Part shown: positions 1-13,453 of the stretch, piece after piece
Layout of the letters: the number at the start of each line of letters is the position of its first letter
Numbering within the stretch: the stretch's first letter is position 1
DNA from: Bombus terrestris
Taxonomy: Eukaryota > Arthropoda > Insecta > Hymenoptera > Apidae
Length of the DNA: 64,000 nt
NCBI RefSeq assembly: GCF_910591885.1
Contig: NC_063281.1
Coordinates: 13,375,200 to 13,439,199 of the forward strand
Reading direction: 5' to 3'
The notes under the pieces: model-generated
Seen by the model: only the letters and a program-made list of their open reading frames with translations
What the model was told of the DNA's origin: nothing
Database searches by the model: none
Made by a program: the position numbers and the translations under genes

Positions 1-2880
1 GTTTTTCTCGCACCACAGCCATCGTCTTTAGAACGATGCGAGTCGTTTGGTAAATCGATTTTAGTTTCTAATAAGAAGCGATCGTATTTCGACGAATATT
101 TCGGACAGCGAAAATAAAAGTCAAGAGACGCGTAGCTGAGTTATAAACTTTGACGATATCTTGGCGGCCTGACAAAAGTATTCCTTCGATCAGCAAACAA
201 AAGACACACCTGGGCTTCTTATCTGCCTTCGAAGCGCTTCGGCGAAATTTGCATGGTGAAATCTTCGTTGGAAAAGTCACAAGACGCGCACGCTTGCCTT
301 TACGCTCCTACGCGTTCCAATTCACAGTCAATTACGGTCATAGGTATTACGATGCGACTGACATGGACGAATTAAACGTTGAATAGCTTCGAGTCGAATT
401 ATTCGTACGATAGAAGAAAGACGATGCATGGAACGCGAAGAATAATCGTCGCATCGCGTTCCCTTTATCGTTGTCGAAATTCGGACGAAGGATGATCGGC
501 TCGCGGAACGATCGAATTCCAGAATAAAATCGATGAACGAGACGAGGGTGGAGGAGGATCGTAGGTGAAAGCGGTGCTCTATCGAGCGCCACGGTGGTCG
601 CAATAACCTTAGTTCCCTCGTACGTTCGCGGGCGTAGCATTATAACGTGTGCACGTCGCATACTTACGTGGCCAGCACAAGGTGCGGCTTTGGTCCACGA
701 TTCTTCTTGGGTTCGCCCTATGCCCATTATGCGAGCGAACTGTTCGTGGTACCTTTCCGTAGGCTCTCGATTAAGCGTCGTTCACAGCGACGTAAATCGA
801 ATTCTTCGCCATCAATCGAGAAATTTTACGCTCCGGAAATATCTCCCTATCGTTTGCGAGATGTGTCAGCGTATAATGTTTTGGGATGGATATTTCGATA
901 TTCGGGAATAATTTAATTCGACGATTTCAACGATCAAAGGATCGATAGAGATCATATGCAAAATACGAATGAATAAGCTCGAGCTTAGAAAATAGTAGAG
1001 CAACGAGTTCGAGTTACGCAGATGTTACGACTGAACGATAAAGAAACTAACATTTATCTATCGTTAGTAATATAGTTTAATTGGAAATGTGTGTACGGCG
1101 GAGGTAAAAATTACTTTTGAGAACTTTTAATAGAGTCTCGATAAAACGCGCAACACGATTCAACCGTTGCGTTCTATTTTGATTATCAGCGAGCATTTTG
1201 AAACTAATCTCTTTATCTAAGTTGTTAACGAGTGCAACTGATAACGATGGACAATAAAGTGCCGCAATTATGGAATTGTACTTTGTTAACGTCCGACGGT
1301 GGAGTAAAAATACAAAGTACATAATCTGTGAGTGTGTGCGCGCGCGTGTGTGGAAGAACGACGTTACCGATATTAGTAAAACACAGAATTCTATGAACGG
1401 AGCTTCCTTATTTCGCCGATCTATTTATAGATCGATTTAGGATAAAATTTCCACTTTGTGCGTGCTTGAACTCGTAAAGCTTCGACGATTTATATCTCTT
1501 ACTCCGAACTATTTGAAATTTACAATTTTTCACACTTTGCAAAACCACGCTTCTTCGTTTTTTACGCAACCGTGGCAATTGCGATACTTTCCAGCAAGTT
1601 AGAGTACAAATTGGCACGTAAAAGATCGTATTCTGAATCTCATTATATCTCACGTAAATTGCTATTTAATTTTATGCAAAAGTTTATATTTTATCGATAC
1701 ATCGTTGCGAAGAATATGGCGAATCGTTTAGACGAAGATCGAGTAAGATACGCAAAATGGTTGAAAATCTAAAGGATATAATAATTTTCAGTGTCACGAC
1801 TAACTAACAATTTCTGTGTTTAACTCGAAAACGACTAAAATGTCGCTTGCTCCGAACCAAAATCCGGTACCACCATCCGGATAGTTCCGAATGCCTCGTA
1901 TAAATAATCACAAGTTCTCTCGTTTCTTTTAAAAAAAATAATAAGAATACGAATACGAATACGAAAGCATCGACCATGAGCCTAATCCATCCACTGTTCG
2001 TTATCAATCGCGAGCAGAGTGGCGGGTAGGCGCGTACAAATGGATCGCGCGAGTTTTCCACCGAGAAATCGCATGGCGGTAAAAAGGATTCACGCGATTG
2101 CGAAACGACCAATTGTGAAAGAACCATTAGGCAGACGAAGCAGAGACGTATGCATACAGACGCGTTGCCATTGGGTGCGTCTGCGTATCTGCGACTCGCG
2201 ACTTCGCGCCGACCCAACAACGCGACTGGAGCTTTGATGTAGCCGCCATTCTGGGAGACACTTATTATCGTCGTGTCTGACAACGTTTTCAGACATATCA
2301 GGCTGCTTCGCGGACTGGGTGGCCTAAAAAATCCTCCGCTGGCCGATCCCTTCTTCGTTCACGACGATCGATCCATGCTTTCAAAGGATTTTACTTAATA
2401 ATGTTTACATTACCAGGCAGTTGCTAGAATATGTAATATTAATTCCTTGCTTAATTATCTTTTGACTGTTCGATCTTCGAATAGGCGGATATAGAAAGAT
2501 CGAAGATAGCGAAGAAAGGGCGATTCTCTGGAATAGATGGAAACGTAACGAGCGATATCGAGCCGTGAAATTGAAACCGAAGAGAAGCGACGTTTCATCA
2601 GGTGGACATCGACTAGATACGATCCAATTTAAGCCTCAAGGAAATTCACACGAGCGAAACGATTTCGAAGCATCGAGAACTTCTTCTCGGAGAAAGTCCC
2701 ATCGAGATCTGGTCTCTTTGCATAAAAATTCACACGTGGCTGTCGAACGATTCGACTTTGGACGCGAGCGATATCATTAAGCAATAGCGAGCAATATCGG
2801 GGAAGATTAATTGGGCTTAGCCTGTAATCATACGCTAAACTGAAGTGCACGCTCTGATTATATATTATCACTAACATCTA
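1..2880. other. Intergenic, no gene recognised
   Basis: Short frames overlap on both strands without recognisable domains. The block holds an alternating GT/GC tract at about 1327-1352 and a CpG-rich patch at about 2000-2280 that contains an AGCCGCCAT word (YY1/Pho-like GCCAT). I see nothing else. Confidence 0.6.
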
Positions 2881-5780
2881 CATCCGTGGAGGGCCGAAAA
2901 AAAAGGTTTGGGGCGCGTAGCAGCCAGCCCCAGACCCTCGTCGATGCTGAAGCTCGGGACCTACCTGCTAATTCGACGTGGACCTGTCTCGATCGTTCCT
3001 CGTTATCTCTGCCCACGGGCGAAGGTGATGGCGTTCACGGTATCGTGTGGCTAGGACCTAATCTATCGGCCTACGGGACCCGTAGGTCGAAAACGAGCCG
3101 TGGTATGTACCACGTAGTACCTTTTTCCCTTGGTGCCAGAAGAACGTGACAATATTTGTCGCGGACCGGGCCGATAGCGAGGACGCGCGCTATTTGCCCT
3201 GGTAACATTCCCCATGGGATGCCGTCTGTTTGCCCGGCCTTTGTTTCCGCCAGTTTCCGTTTCCTGCGCCAACACGGCGGTCTCTCTGTGATCTATCCCC
3301 GCTTACCGAATACGCGTTACTCCGAAACGTTCATCGAGCTCGATATTCCGTTCCTTTTTTTCCCAAGTCGACAGTTGTTACGACAACGCGATGGAATACG
3401 AGACACTATGCTTCCAGAAGTAACATTAGGCGCTGTCTTACTTCCTTACTGCACTACGTGTTAGATACCGTCAATTTTCAGTATCTTTCTTCCATCCTAT
3501 CGTTACGACGATCGTCTGCCATCGTGGAATTGAAGCAATACGCGAAGAAAGTTTATATTTAACTCCAGCTGGAATAATTTATGAAATATATTTATTATTA
3601 CTCTTTCGACAATCGTATTAGCCTTTAGCGGAGTTAATAAATGGCACGAATAATCAGATAGAGACGTTCAAATCGAACCACTAAACGGGATTCATTTAGT
3701 TTGGCAGCAGCAAGTAGATTTACTCGTACCGAGGATTACCACGTACATAAATTAAGCGCAAAAGTCTAGTGTAACAGGAGAAATATTCCTTCGAAAGCGA
3801 TAATATAAAGGCCCTGATACGATAAAATATTTCTCTCTTCTTACATCTTTCCGCCGTACATCGCGAATGCTCGTTCTACTTACGCTTGGTCCGATCAGCG
3901 GCCTATTCTACTGTCCATTGAAACCAGGTAAAGTTCGTGTATAACCCAGCCTAAGTCATCTAGTTGATTTTAACTTTACGTAACGCGCGTCATCCCACCG
4001 CTAATGACACGCAAGTCGTACGCCGTCTTTCTAAATTTCTCATTACGAAATGTACAAGGGATCACCGTTGCGCAAACAAGCGAAAAGATTCGAACAAACA
4101 GCGTCCGACGATCATGGAATTACTTTCCTCTAGCAGAAATCATTAACGCGTTGCTTCAAATTGCTTGTTGTTAATACATATTTTACTTTCTCTAACTACG
4201 TTTGTGTTTCTAGACTAATTTATTGCAACGTATCATTAAACCCATTTTACGTTAGTTCGCTGCTGTTGCAGAAGAATATGCAATACGACACGATTCGAAA
4301 GGAGAGAAACTTATTAAATCGATAAATGTAAGATATTAAAGATAGACGATAGCTTCGCCAAGTTTTGTTACTAATATTAAGATTAGATCGAGGATATTTA
4401 TCGAGCTTACGAAGCTTTTCAAACTCTTTACCGGATTGCGATTAATCGCAGGAAAGTTCAGGTTAAATAAAACGTTAAAAGTCAAATAAAAATCAGGTTA
4501 CTTGATGATATATATCGACTTTGCATATACGATCAATTTTTCAGTTTCTCCGGATACTTCTTTGAACTCGGTACAGGAAATCAAAAGCCCAAGACGTTAT
4601 CTTCGAGATCGGTGTTTGCATAGTTTTCGGTAATACGTCCTCCGTAAACATCCTTATCACAGGTTTGTCGCCTGTCAATTTTGTCGGTCAACGCATTCTT
4701 CTCGTTTCTTTTATCTGAACGTGTTTTCGTTCTACGGGATTTAAAATATTTGTTACTTCCCTTCGTTACGACCAGGATTTTATTAACAACTTCCGTTTTA
4801 CCCTTCGGTCGGTTAAAGTTTTATGGAACTGTTCTATCTCGGTTCTACTAACTTTTCGTAACTCATACGGTCGTTAATTGACAAGGAAACGGCAAGAAAT
4901 GGCAAGACGTATTTCGGTCAATTTCGTTCGCCGTCTCCTCGTAAGTATACGCTTGGGAAAAGAATTTTTCGATTTGAGGACCATTCATTTGATCGTTAGA
5001 TTAATTGCAAAGGAAACAGATCTATTCAGGAAAGTTGCTCTTCGTCTATTTGGAGTTGAATTTTTCAATTTTGTTGCTGAAATATTCCTCCGATATATCT
5101 ACAGCTTGACTCGCAATATCAGACATTTTGCTTGACAGCAAATTTCACAAAGACCCACATAAATTAGCAATCTGTGTGAGAACGATTACGACAGTTGCGG
5201 AATTTGTTATCTAAGAGTGCCCTCAGACAATCGATAACATTTTCAATATTTCATGGTTTTCAGCATCTTTGTATAATATCGACGATATAATATCGACGAT
5301 ACCTATCGATCCTAGAACTCGTACGATGCAATTTGCGATTTAATACTTGCAAATTTATGGAAATTCTCAAATAAGAGTAATGAAAAGAGACGTCCAACGG
5401 ATTGGCAATCCGAATGACAGGCGATAACGGGCAAAAGTCAATTCAGCCGCGCTTTATCTATTTTCTAACGTACCCTGCTCGATCTTCGAAGGAATTCGGT
5501 AATAGGATTCGAATTTCTCAAATTTCTCAAAGAATCCATCGACGGAATTAATGACAATCGCGCGAATAACAGTGGCCGAAGCGATCGCCTTCGTCACCGT
5601 TTTTCATCCAGGCTGTAGCCCAGTGGCTGTCATAAATTTCCATAAATTTCTAGCTGTGTCAGCATCGGAATTGCTGTCATCGATTTCTCCGCGTATCTGC
5701 GAGGGAAATCTCGAAGAAACCTAATCCTTTGCTCGCGGATGCCGGTTTTTATTTTGCTTCCCTAAATATTCCTATCGAAG
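2881..5780. other. Intergenic, no gene recognised
   Basis: A moderately GC-rich patch lies at about 2890-3260, then AT-richer DNA to 5780. Small direct repeats occur, such as CATAAATTTC twice at about 5632-5652 and TATCGACGATA twice near 5277-5300. The open frames (87-110 residues) have no recognisable domains. Confidence 0.6.
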
Positions 5781-7190
5781 AGATCAGACGCGGTGAAGAA
5801 GTTGGGTCGGACAGAGCCCTTGGAAACGTCTTTTCCCCGTCATCGTTGTCGTCTTCATCTTCGGCTAGATCGGTCCGAACCGGCGTGGAGACGCTGCCCG
5901 GTGGCTACAATCGGATTCCAAGCGGTACGTCGGCGTTCTCTTTGTTGCCGATCGCTCACTGGTCTTCTTCGGTCGCTCCTTCTTCCACGCGTTCCGCCAG
6001 CCTTTCCCGTGGAATTTTTCCACCACTCGATCATCCTGGTGGCTCGCGAAGGAGGCGATAGCCCATTGAATCGTCCAATGAAGCGATACCGCGAGATCTC
6101 GCTGGGCGGTACCCTGTACGCTGGCGATGGCTCTCCGGGTCCGCAGTGGGCCGTAGTGGGGCCCGACGGGGACCGACAGGACCCACGCTGGCCGCCGGCT
6201 GGTGGGGGGATTGACATCGACTACTGTGCATTTCCCACGTGCCCTGGGAACCCCCGCGGCATCGCGTCAGCCCCCGCTCTTCGTTCTTGCACGCTCCTTC
6301 CACCTCCGCTTCCTCCCACACCTTCGTCAGCGTCACTCTTTCTGGCCTCGAGAGAGGCCTCGATAGAGACAAAGAGATCACCGCTGCCGCGGATCCTCTT
6401 CCAGGAACCGATTCCAGCTGATCCGCTTTTTCGCGTGGGCGAGCAGATTGACACACGACGCGAACTCGTTTTGGCCGCTGTTCCACGACAAAGGCGACAG
6501 GTCCATAGCTGTGACATGTACACCGGCGCACTGCCTTTCGGTGTTTCGCGCCGCGTTCCAGCCGAATTTCCTTACCTCCTAAGGCTAAACTCTTTTCGCC
6601 GAAACGGGAAACAAATTTTCGCGGTTGGAGACGAAAATCAGAGAGATCGGTAAATGGGTAATAGTCGCGGTGGCTCGGCCAGCGCCGCTACCTCCTTTGT
6701 ACCCTGGCCTAGCTACCGCCCCCGCGGGGGGCAGGCATGCAGAGAGAGGGCGAAAACGAAAGAACTCTTGGTCGGTATTCTTCGAAGAGTGGGAAGACCG
6801 TTTCGAAAAGGGTCTCTCGCGTGGGCGAAGAGGGATGCTCTCTGATCCAACGGTTACGAGGGCGGTCCTATCGGACCCCGGTGGAAGGGATCGTGGAAGA
6901 GAGGGAGCAACTTGAGGAACAGTTGGAGCAAGGGGAGGGCGGATGACCACTATCCCAGGAGCTCAGGAAGCCGCGTCGTCGAAGGATTTGTGAATAACCA
7001 CGCTGCTATTCGGCGACTGGTCAGACAAGGACACCAGAAGGAAAGAGAGACAAGTTCCGAGGATAAGAAACGCGTCTTCCTCTTCGTTTAGCCCTCTCTT
7101 CCTTTTCCTTCTTCTGCTCCCGTTCCTCCTCCGCGATCCTTCGATCCTTACCTCCTCTTCTATGTTTCTCTTCACTACCACCACTACTAT

Positions 7191-7234
<44 letters not shown>

Positions 7235-7620
7235 CTACTACTACTACTACTTTTATAGTCCTACTACTACTAGTAGTGGCAGCGTTGTTCAAGGAAGGAA
7301 GATCCTGAAGCGTTTCTGGTAGAATCAAGAGAGGCTCACACGAACGAAACGACACAACTGGTGGGCATCGGTGAGTTGGTTCGGTAGGGAGGTGTCTCCC
7401 GGTCCTCCAACCAGAAGAAGCGAGACGACGACGACGAAGGAGACCTTTGGCGGTTACACACGGCATCCTACCGTCTTCTGGTGTGCCTACCTATTCGGGC
7501 TACCAGCGAACCGAGCGGGCAAACGGAGCTTCAGTCGACGCCGCGCACCCAAACGGTCCAGACCTGTCAGCCCGGAAGACAGCATCCCGACACACGTTCG
7601 ATAGAGAATCCAATAGAGAA
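5781..7620. promoter_or_regulatory. CpG- and GC-rich island
   Basis: This zone is clearly richer in GC and CpG than the neighbouring 5 kb. Frames are open on several strands at once, the longest being 286 residues at 5793-6653. That is what high GC alone produces, since stop codons are AT-rich. The translations are Arg/Pro/Ser-rich without domains. It may be a promoter or regulatory island of an unseen noncoding or distal exon. Confidence 0.4.
7173..7278. repeat. (ACT)n / (AGT)n microsatellite
   Basis: A run of about 30 imperfect ACT units, with a few CCT, ATT and TTT interruptions near the ends. On the other strand it produces a poly-valine artefact inside a spurious frame. Confidence 0.95.
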
Positions 7621-8140
7621 TCTCAACGTCTCCAACCAGTTTTCAAGGATTCTCTTCCCTTTCTTTCTCACACTCCCTCGTTCCCCTACGCGGATAACAA
7701 ACGCACGCATATTCGCTGAGCAGTTCCAAAGAAATTTCAAAGGGACGTTTATTTGACCAGAAGTCCGGCAAACATCGCGTCCTCAGAGGGAACTACGAAG
7801 CGTGTGCTTTCTACTTCGACCGGTAAGTGCGTCTTTCGTCACTTTTTTTCTTGGTCACGGCCTCCTCTTGCTCGTGACAGTTTGCTCTCGCGCGATACGA
7901 TGAAAATTCACCGATGACACCTTTCCATCTTCGTTGTTTACATTATTTACCGTAATAGTTTGATACTGTTTGGTCTTTTTACAGAATATCTTTTATCCTA
8001 CAAGCCCTAAAATTGGAATATTTTTAACTATCTGTAATTTCCTTTCTCGTATAATTTGTTTCTATTTTCATTATTATCGAATTAATATTCGTGACTGTGG
8101 GTTCGCGCTTCATTGCACTTGGAATCGCGCGGGCGGGAAA

Positions 8141-8251
8141 AGGTGTGGTCCACATTCGTTGATGTCTCTCGAGTCTTCGTGGTGACTGGCCCAAAACCGG
8201 TAGCGTGCCACAGGGCGGTACACGGTAGCTGGTTCATTTTGATTGGCTACC
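8141..8251 (+). repeat. Copy A of a 111-bp duplicated noncoding unit
   Basis: It aligns without gaps to 8886-8996, with 82 of 111 positions identical by eye. Shared words include GGTGTGGT, ACTGGCC-AAAACCGGTAG, GGGCGGT and TTGGCTACC. The last 13 bases, TTGATTGGCTACC, hold an inverted CCAAT box. It lies upstream of an AT-rich stretch and codes for nothing recognisable. Confidence 0.85.
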
Positions 8252-8859
8252 AGGCTACGCTGTACCGAATCTTTTATTCGTCGAACGCTCTCAAACCAGT
8301 GCCATTGGTGTAATAGTTTTTTTTTTTATGTTTGGAGGAACGTGATTGATTCGAAACGTAACCACTGGTGGCTTAGGTTCAAATTCGTTGTCCCGCGTGC
8401 TCTGATTGAATTATAATATCCGGACGATAGTCTTAATCCAGGATATACATTTTATACAATATACATTTTCCAAATACTTAATTTCTCGATCCCTCGTCGT
8501 TATAAATCTCGCAATCGACCCTTTCTCTCAAAATTTTTATCGAAAATTTCTATCAACGATAGGAATCTCGCCATTCACATCTCGCATTCTTTCGATCATT
8601 CACCCTCGCAAACATTCTCAACCCCCTTGATCAAACTATATCCAACTAACTCGATAATGAGCCAACAACTTTCGAAGCTAAGTCGCTGAGTACGATCTGG
8701 TTGACCGCAAAAGGGTCGACCCTTCGATCGATCCAATGTCCCAAAAGCTTCGCCATCGATCGCCTCGGCATTTCCCTTCCTATTGGATGCCAGGGAAGAA
8801 TTGTAATAAAGAATCGCCCTTCCAAGACGGACAAGCCCTTGCACGTTGATCCAGTACCA

Positions 8860-9345
8860 GGGTACCACGTCGATCCAGAGGAGGAGGGTGTGGTTCCGCT
8901 TGGTGGATTTCTCTGGAGGTTCGGTAGCGACTGGCCGAAAACCGGTAGTCGGCGGTAGGGCGGTGCACAGTAGCAGCTTCTCTTTGGTTGGCTACCGACG
9001 AACGAACGAAGGCTACTGCTCCCTTCTTTATTCCTCTATACATACGAGAACGGGTGCACGCACGTCGAGGCGAGCTTCTTGGTTGGCTCCACTCCGTCCT
9101 CTCTTTGATTGGCTGCCTCTTCATCCGTGCCCTCCGTCCTTTTGCTCGCGAGGGACCGAGCGTAAACGCGGGAACCTCTTGTCTTCGTCGACAGTCGCGA
9201 GGCAATCGCTTTCCATTCCGAAAGAACGCTTCTGTCGGAGGAATGAGATGGCCAGAGCCGAGAACAACCCTCCAGCTCGTTGTCAGTTCCTTGGGGGTGG
9301 AATATTTCACTTGACCGTTGGACAAGGGGTTAATCGCTATGAATC
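8860..9345. promoter_or_regulatory. GC-rich block with repeated TTGRTTGGCT words
   Basis: This CpG-rich block carries three TTGRTTGGCT words (8984, 9079, 9105), of which 9105 holds a true inverted CCAAT. Overlapping frames on both strands (168 and 181 residues) have no domain. CCAAT boxes bind NF-Y in animal promoters; promoter activity here is inferred. Confidence 0.35.
8886..8996 (+). repeat. Copy B of a 111-bp duplicated noncoding unit
   Basis: The partner of 8141-8251, at an offset of 745 bases in direct orientation. It sits in a GC-rich block. Two further partial repeats of its end follow: TTGGTTGGCTCC at 9079-9090 and TTGATTGGCTGCC at 9105-9117. The lack of indels in 111 bases at about 74% identity suggests an old duplication under spacing constraint, or a dispersed repeat family. 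Confidence 0.85.
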
Positions 9346-12300
9346 TTCGTAACTGGAATATTGCAGCTACGATTGACTATCCAGTTGCTCTTGTAAGGTC
9401 AATGACTCGTTACGAAAGCGACGTGGAAAATTCCGCGCCATTAGCGCAGCTTGACCTAATTTGAGTTTTAAGCGGGTTAGGTGCTTCTGACGGTCAATGG
9501 GAAATACTTGCAAGGTTTGTGCCGGTATTAGGAGGGGTTAAGTAGCGATTATGGTTATCAGAGTCGATTGAAACGACTGTCTTCTGAGATAGATGTAGGA
9601 CGAATGGGATTTGAACGGGTTCTCAGAATAGTCTCTGACTGTAAGACGATGGCGAGAGATTATAGCGTGAAAATTCAACGAACATGGTTAAATGGTGGCA
9701 TTGTTTCTAAACAGCGTAGTATTTAGTCGAAAAGTTGGCCATTCCATACGATCTAACACTACATACTTAGAAATCTGCGCGATAGACTCGTGGCTACCTA
9801 AGAAGCGTAATTTTCCCGCCGAAAAGAAGCAGTCGCATATCCATGCGAATCACGACCACGTTTCCACGACCGATCCGAAACGATAACTTTCGGCGGATGA
9901 CAAGTACGCTTTAACTTTCGTGGGACGTGCCCGTGTTCACGAGTGAAACACGCGTTAGCATCGGTGTTCTTAGAACGCGACAGCCTGATCGAATTGCAGC
10001 ACGCGTGTCTAACAGGATTAAGAAATCTCAGTTGCCCGGTTTAACGCTATGATTTTATTCTCCTCACAGCCCCCTAAACAACTCCATTATTCCTTACGAT
10101 GAATCGAAATCGTATTTTACGATGACAGTGTCGTGACCGCGCGAAGGACCCTGTCCATAAAAGCTATACCGGTATTCTCAACCTTCGAGCGTACACGCTT
10201 GATATTTTCCAATTTAGAGAAACGGCCAGTGGAAAAAACATCCGAGATCAGACGGAATAAAAATAAATGACATTCTGCTCACTTTTCTTACGCATTTCCC
10301 AAGGTAAACGAAGATCGTTTGTCGATAACGTAAAATTCACCTCTATATGGCTACATAATTTGCGTGGGTATGTTCATTCGCAGATACCTCCGACGTACTA
10401 CGCGATCATAACTACGAGCTTCCATATACATCCTATTATCATACATTATCATACATTAGCTTTGACCTCTTGATTACGACAGGCGTATGTACGAACTTGA
10501 CTATTGACACGAGCTTCGACATTGTGCCGGATGATTGCTTCTGGTAAAATTAATATCGAGTAACGTGATCGATCCAGCGTAGAAATTTCTAGAGATTTCA
10601 AAATAAGAATCTTCGTTTTCCGATAGATATCGGAAGAATTCGGAAGGAAAGTAGAAAAAAGGAAGTCGGTATAATTGTTTTGATTCAGAAGATCGACGTT
10701 AAAATAATCTGCAAGTGCAAGAAAAATTTGTGTTGCTCCGAATGTTAGAAGTTAAAGTCAATACCGTAGAATGTCAGGATGATAATCTAGCAGCGACGAT
10801 AGAAAAGGACGAACAAGGTAGACTATACAGAAAAGTCAGGAACGAACTATCGATCGGACTATTCTACTTAACGAGACCCTCTTCGATCGAGACTGCCATT
10901 CTACTCTATTATTTTCGATAAAACTTCAACATTCGTTTAAAGTACACTGAAATATAACGCAATTGCATTTATAGAAACACATCGTGATAGTAGAAGAAGA
11001 CGCTGGAGAAACACCAGTGAACCGACGATCAACCCCTTGCCATATAACACCGATGTTAAACCAAAAGTAGGTGGCGTAAATAACAGTAAATTCCAAGAAT
11101 AAACTTTCCCTTTTTCGATTCAGAATCGCGTAAATTTCACGTCATAGCCACGAATCAGCGATGTTACGAATTGGCGATAAGCCGGGCGTAAAATACGTTT
11201 GATTCAAACTCCAAATAGCAAAGAAATATTAAGAGATATCGTAAGAAAGAAACGTCGAAGCATATGTGAGTTAAGGGCGACATTTTTGTGAGAATAAATG
11301 AAATTCTTCGCCTATACGCAATCTCGAATAGACGAATCACTGATGCGTGCTCCGATCTGGCGGTTCGCCTGAAACGAAACGGAGAGGCGGAAAGCAAAAA
11401 GCGGGTAGAGCAGATTCGTGCGTAACACGCAGCTCCGATTAGGCCCCACCGCCGTTAGGCAGCCTAACCAACCGGGATACGCCCAGCCACGCTTATTACT
11501 CATTCGGACACGCCACTTTATTCGAGCGTGCGCCGTGTGCTTACCTTGTGCTACCAGTAGCACCGGACGTGGCTCCTGCACAATGGCCGCGGCGGACCCC
11601 GCGATCAGACCCCGGGGGCCTTTTTTATTGCTGCCTCTCCACTCCGCGGGACCTCTCTTTTCGACGACTCGCCGAGCAATAAGCTTCCTCCGGCGTTGCG
11701 TTCGTTTTTAACTTGCTTCGTTACTTCCGAACACCCCTTCTTCCACTCCTCCGTAACTAGTCGGACAGCGGACTTCGAAGAGCGAAGGACCCGATGAACA
11801 GCCGGCGACGTTGACAGTCTTGCCGTTTCTAGCGATAAAGCCATTTGCAGGCCGTAGTTTGTACAACAGAATTGATTTGATTATGCGAGTAGTAAGTTTT
11901 GAGACCAGTTTCTACGGGATGAAATGTTCAGAAACATAGTACTTCTTTCTCAAGTTTTCACGCAAAAGGATTCGCGTTTCCACGTGTCAATTTTTCGTGC
12001 AAAAAGCTGTTAGCGTTCTAAGGACAGCACGTCCAGGATAGTGGAGTTTCTATCTTGTTCGTTCGAAAGTCGACGCATCTTTGCGTTCATTTCCCTTCGC
12101 TTCATTCTTCGACCATCTTCGTATTCAATCTACAGGCAAAATTATGATTTTCATGGATCAACGAGATCAAATCGTGTCCAAGGAGATGACACCGCATGCT
12201 CCATTAATCCCATACTCGTAAGTTTCTCGATTGCTTCGGGCCTCATCTCGGAGACTGTACAAGTAATCATTTACCATCACTACTTGTTCGAGGTAACTTT

Positions 12301-12977
12301 CTAAGCCCGATTCCGTGCAAAACTACGTATCTCGGTAAAGAGCGATTCTTTCAAGATGTCCCTACCCTATCCAAAGTACCTTCGAGCAACCTCTTCCTAA
12401 CGTTCTTCGTGGAAAATACCCATGTGCCTGTCGAATCATACAGCGTTACTACTGCGAAATCGACGGCGCGTCGATCGCTTGCATCACAGCTAAACTCGTC
12501 GAATCGCACCACATCACCGATATAATTTGGCCTGTTCGTATATCTAATGATGCAATACCACCAACGCATTCGGTGGACCAATCTCCATCTTACGAATTTT
12601 TTATTTCCGTCGATCTTTCGCTGCACGATCAGCAACATCAAAATTCCGTAAATTGGAATCACGTAAAAATGCGAAATTTTCGTTGGGAATACTTCTCGTT
12701 CGAGTACACGTCCGTTAGGAATCTTCGGTTGCATAGAAGTATCTGCTTTGCAATCGTTACGACTATTTCTCATTTCTATGAGAAATCCTCAAACCTCGAT
12801 ACAAAAGAGCGATGCGATTGCGATTTCGCAGCGGTGACGACGTGCGTCTGCGCATTCCCAACGATGGGATCGCACGCTCGTCTGCGTTGTACTATTAAAA
12901 ATACGATCTTGCCGAGCCGCAAAGCGTCGCCGTTTTAAAATCGCAACGACGTCGCGTCGCTTGTCCGCGCCGGGTTT
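9346..12977. other. Intergenic upstream of drm
   Basis: No gene recognised. The block alternates between AT-rich parts (10.2-11.3 kb) and a GC-rich patch at about 11.42-11.70 kb. The overlapping frames at 12351-12773 (-) and 12573-12938 (+) have no recognisable domain. The last 150 bases are CpG-rich and lead into the drm palindrome and leader. Confidence 0.55.
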
Positions 12978-12998
12978 TAGGTACCATTCTGGTACCTA
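12978..12998. repeat. Short perfect palindrome upstream of drm
   Basis: Eight-base arms TAGGTACC and GGTACCTA are separated by ATTCT. The site is 456 bases before the drm start and about 80 bases before the candidate leader acceptor. It could be a dimeric factor site or a chance palindrome. Confidence 0.6.
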
Positions 12999-13078
12999 AT
13001 CGTTGCCATGCAGCGCGGATCGAGCGGTCGCGTCTCCGGGAATCGATCCGAAAATCATTGCTCCTTTATTTCCCGCAG

Positions 13079-13453
13079 GTAGAGAGAGCTAGGAGAGAAA
13101 AAGAAGGAGAACGAAAAAAAGAAGAGAGAGAGAGAGAGAGAGCGTGTTCCCGCGAGGAGGTACAGGCCGAGTGATCTCACTCGCAGGAGTTAGCCGGTCG
13201 GGACTAGGTTTGCGCAGGAGGAGAAGAGCGACACCGAGAGAGCATCGTGAGAGAGGGACCAAAAGGAGAGAGGAAGCTCGGTGAAAGAGAGAAAACGTGC
13301 CCCTTGTCGGGACAAGAGGGACAGAGACGCCGTTATAGGCTTGTAACCTGGTGGAGGGAGTGACTCGAGGCGTTAGCAGGACCGCGAGAGAGGAGGTAGA
13401 GGGAAAGGAGACAGAGAGTCGACCAAGAGAAGGAGCGGTGGGAATTTATAAGG
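13079..13453 (+). promoter_or_regulatory. drm: drm 5' leader, GA-rich and ATG-free
   Basis: The 375 bases before the start codon are strongly purine-rich, with an uninterrupted (GA)n run near 13122-13142 and many further GAGAG words. No ATG occurs between 13079 and the drm start, which agrees with an untranslated leader. The bases just before 13079 read CTCCTTTATTTCCCGCAG, a good 3' splice acceptor, so this may be the second exon of a spliced leader with an upstream noncoding exon. Alternatively the transcript may start within this block. A 14-base CTTGTC-GG-GACAAG palindrome sits near 13300-13315. GAGAG words are binding sites for GAGA factor in Drosophila; use of such a factor here is inference. 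Confidence 0.55.

Noticed and set aside
5793..6653. Longest open frame in the window, 286 residues on the + strand
   Set aside because: It lies in a GC-rich island where frames are open on both strands at once. The translation is Arg/Pro/Ser-rich with no domain.
6963..7466. 167-residue minus-strand frame with a poly-Val stretch
   Set aside because: It is driven by the (ACT)n microsatellite. No domain.
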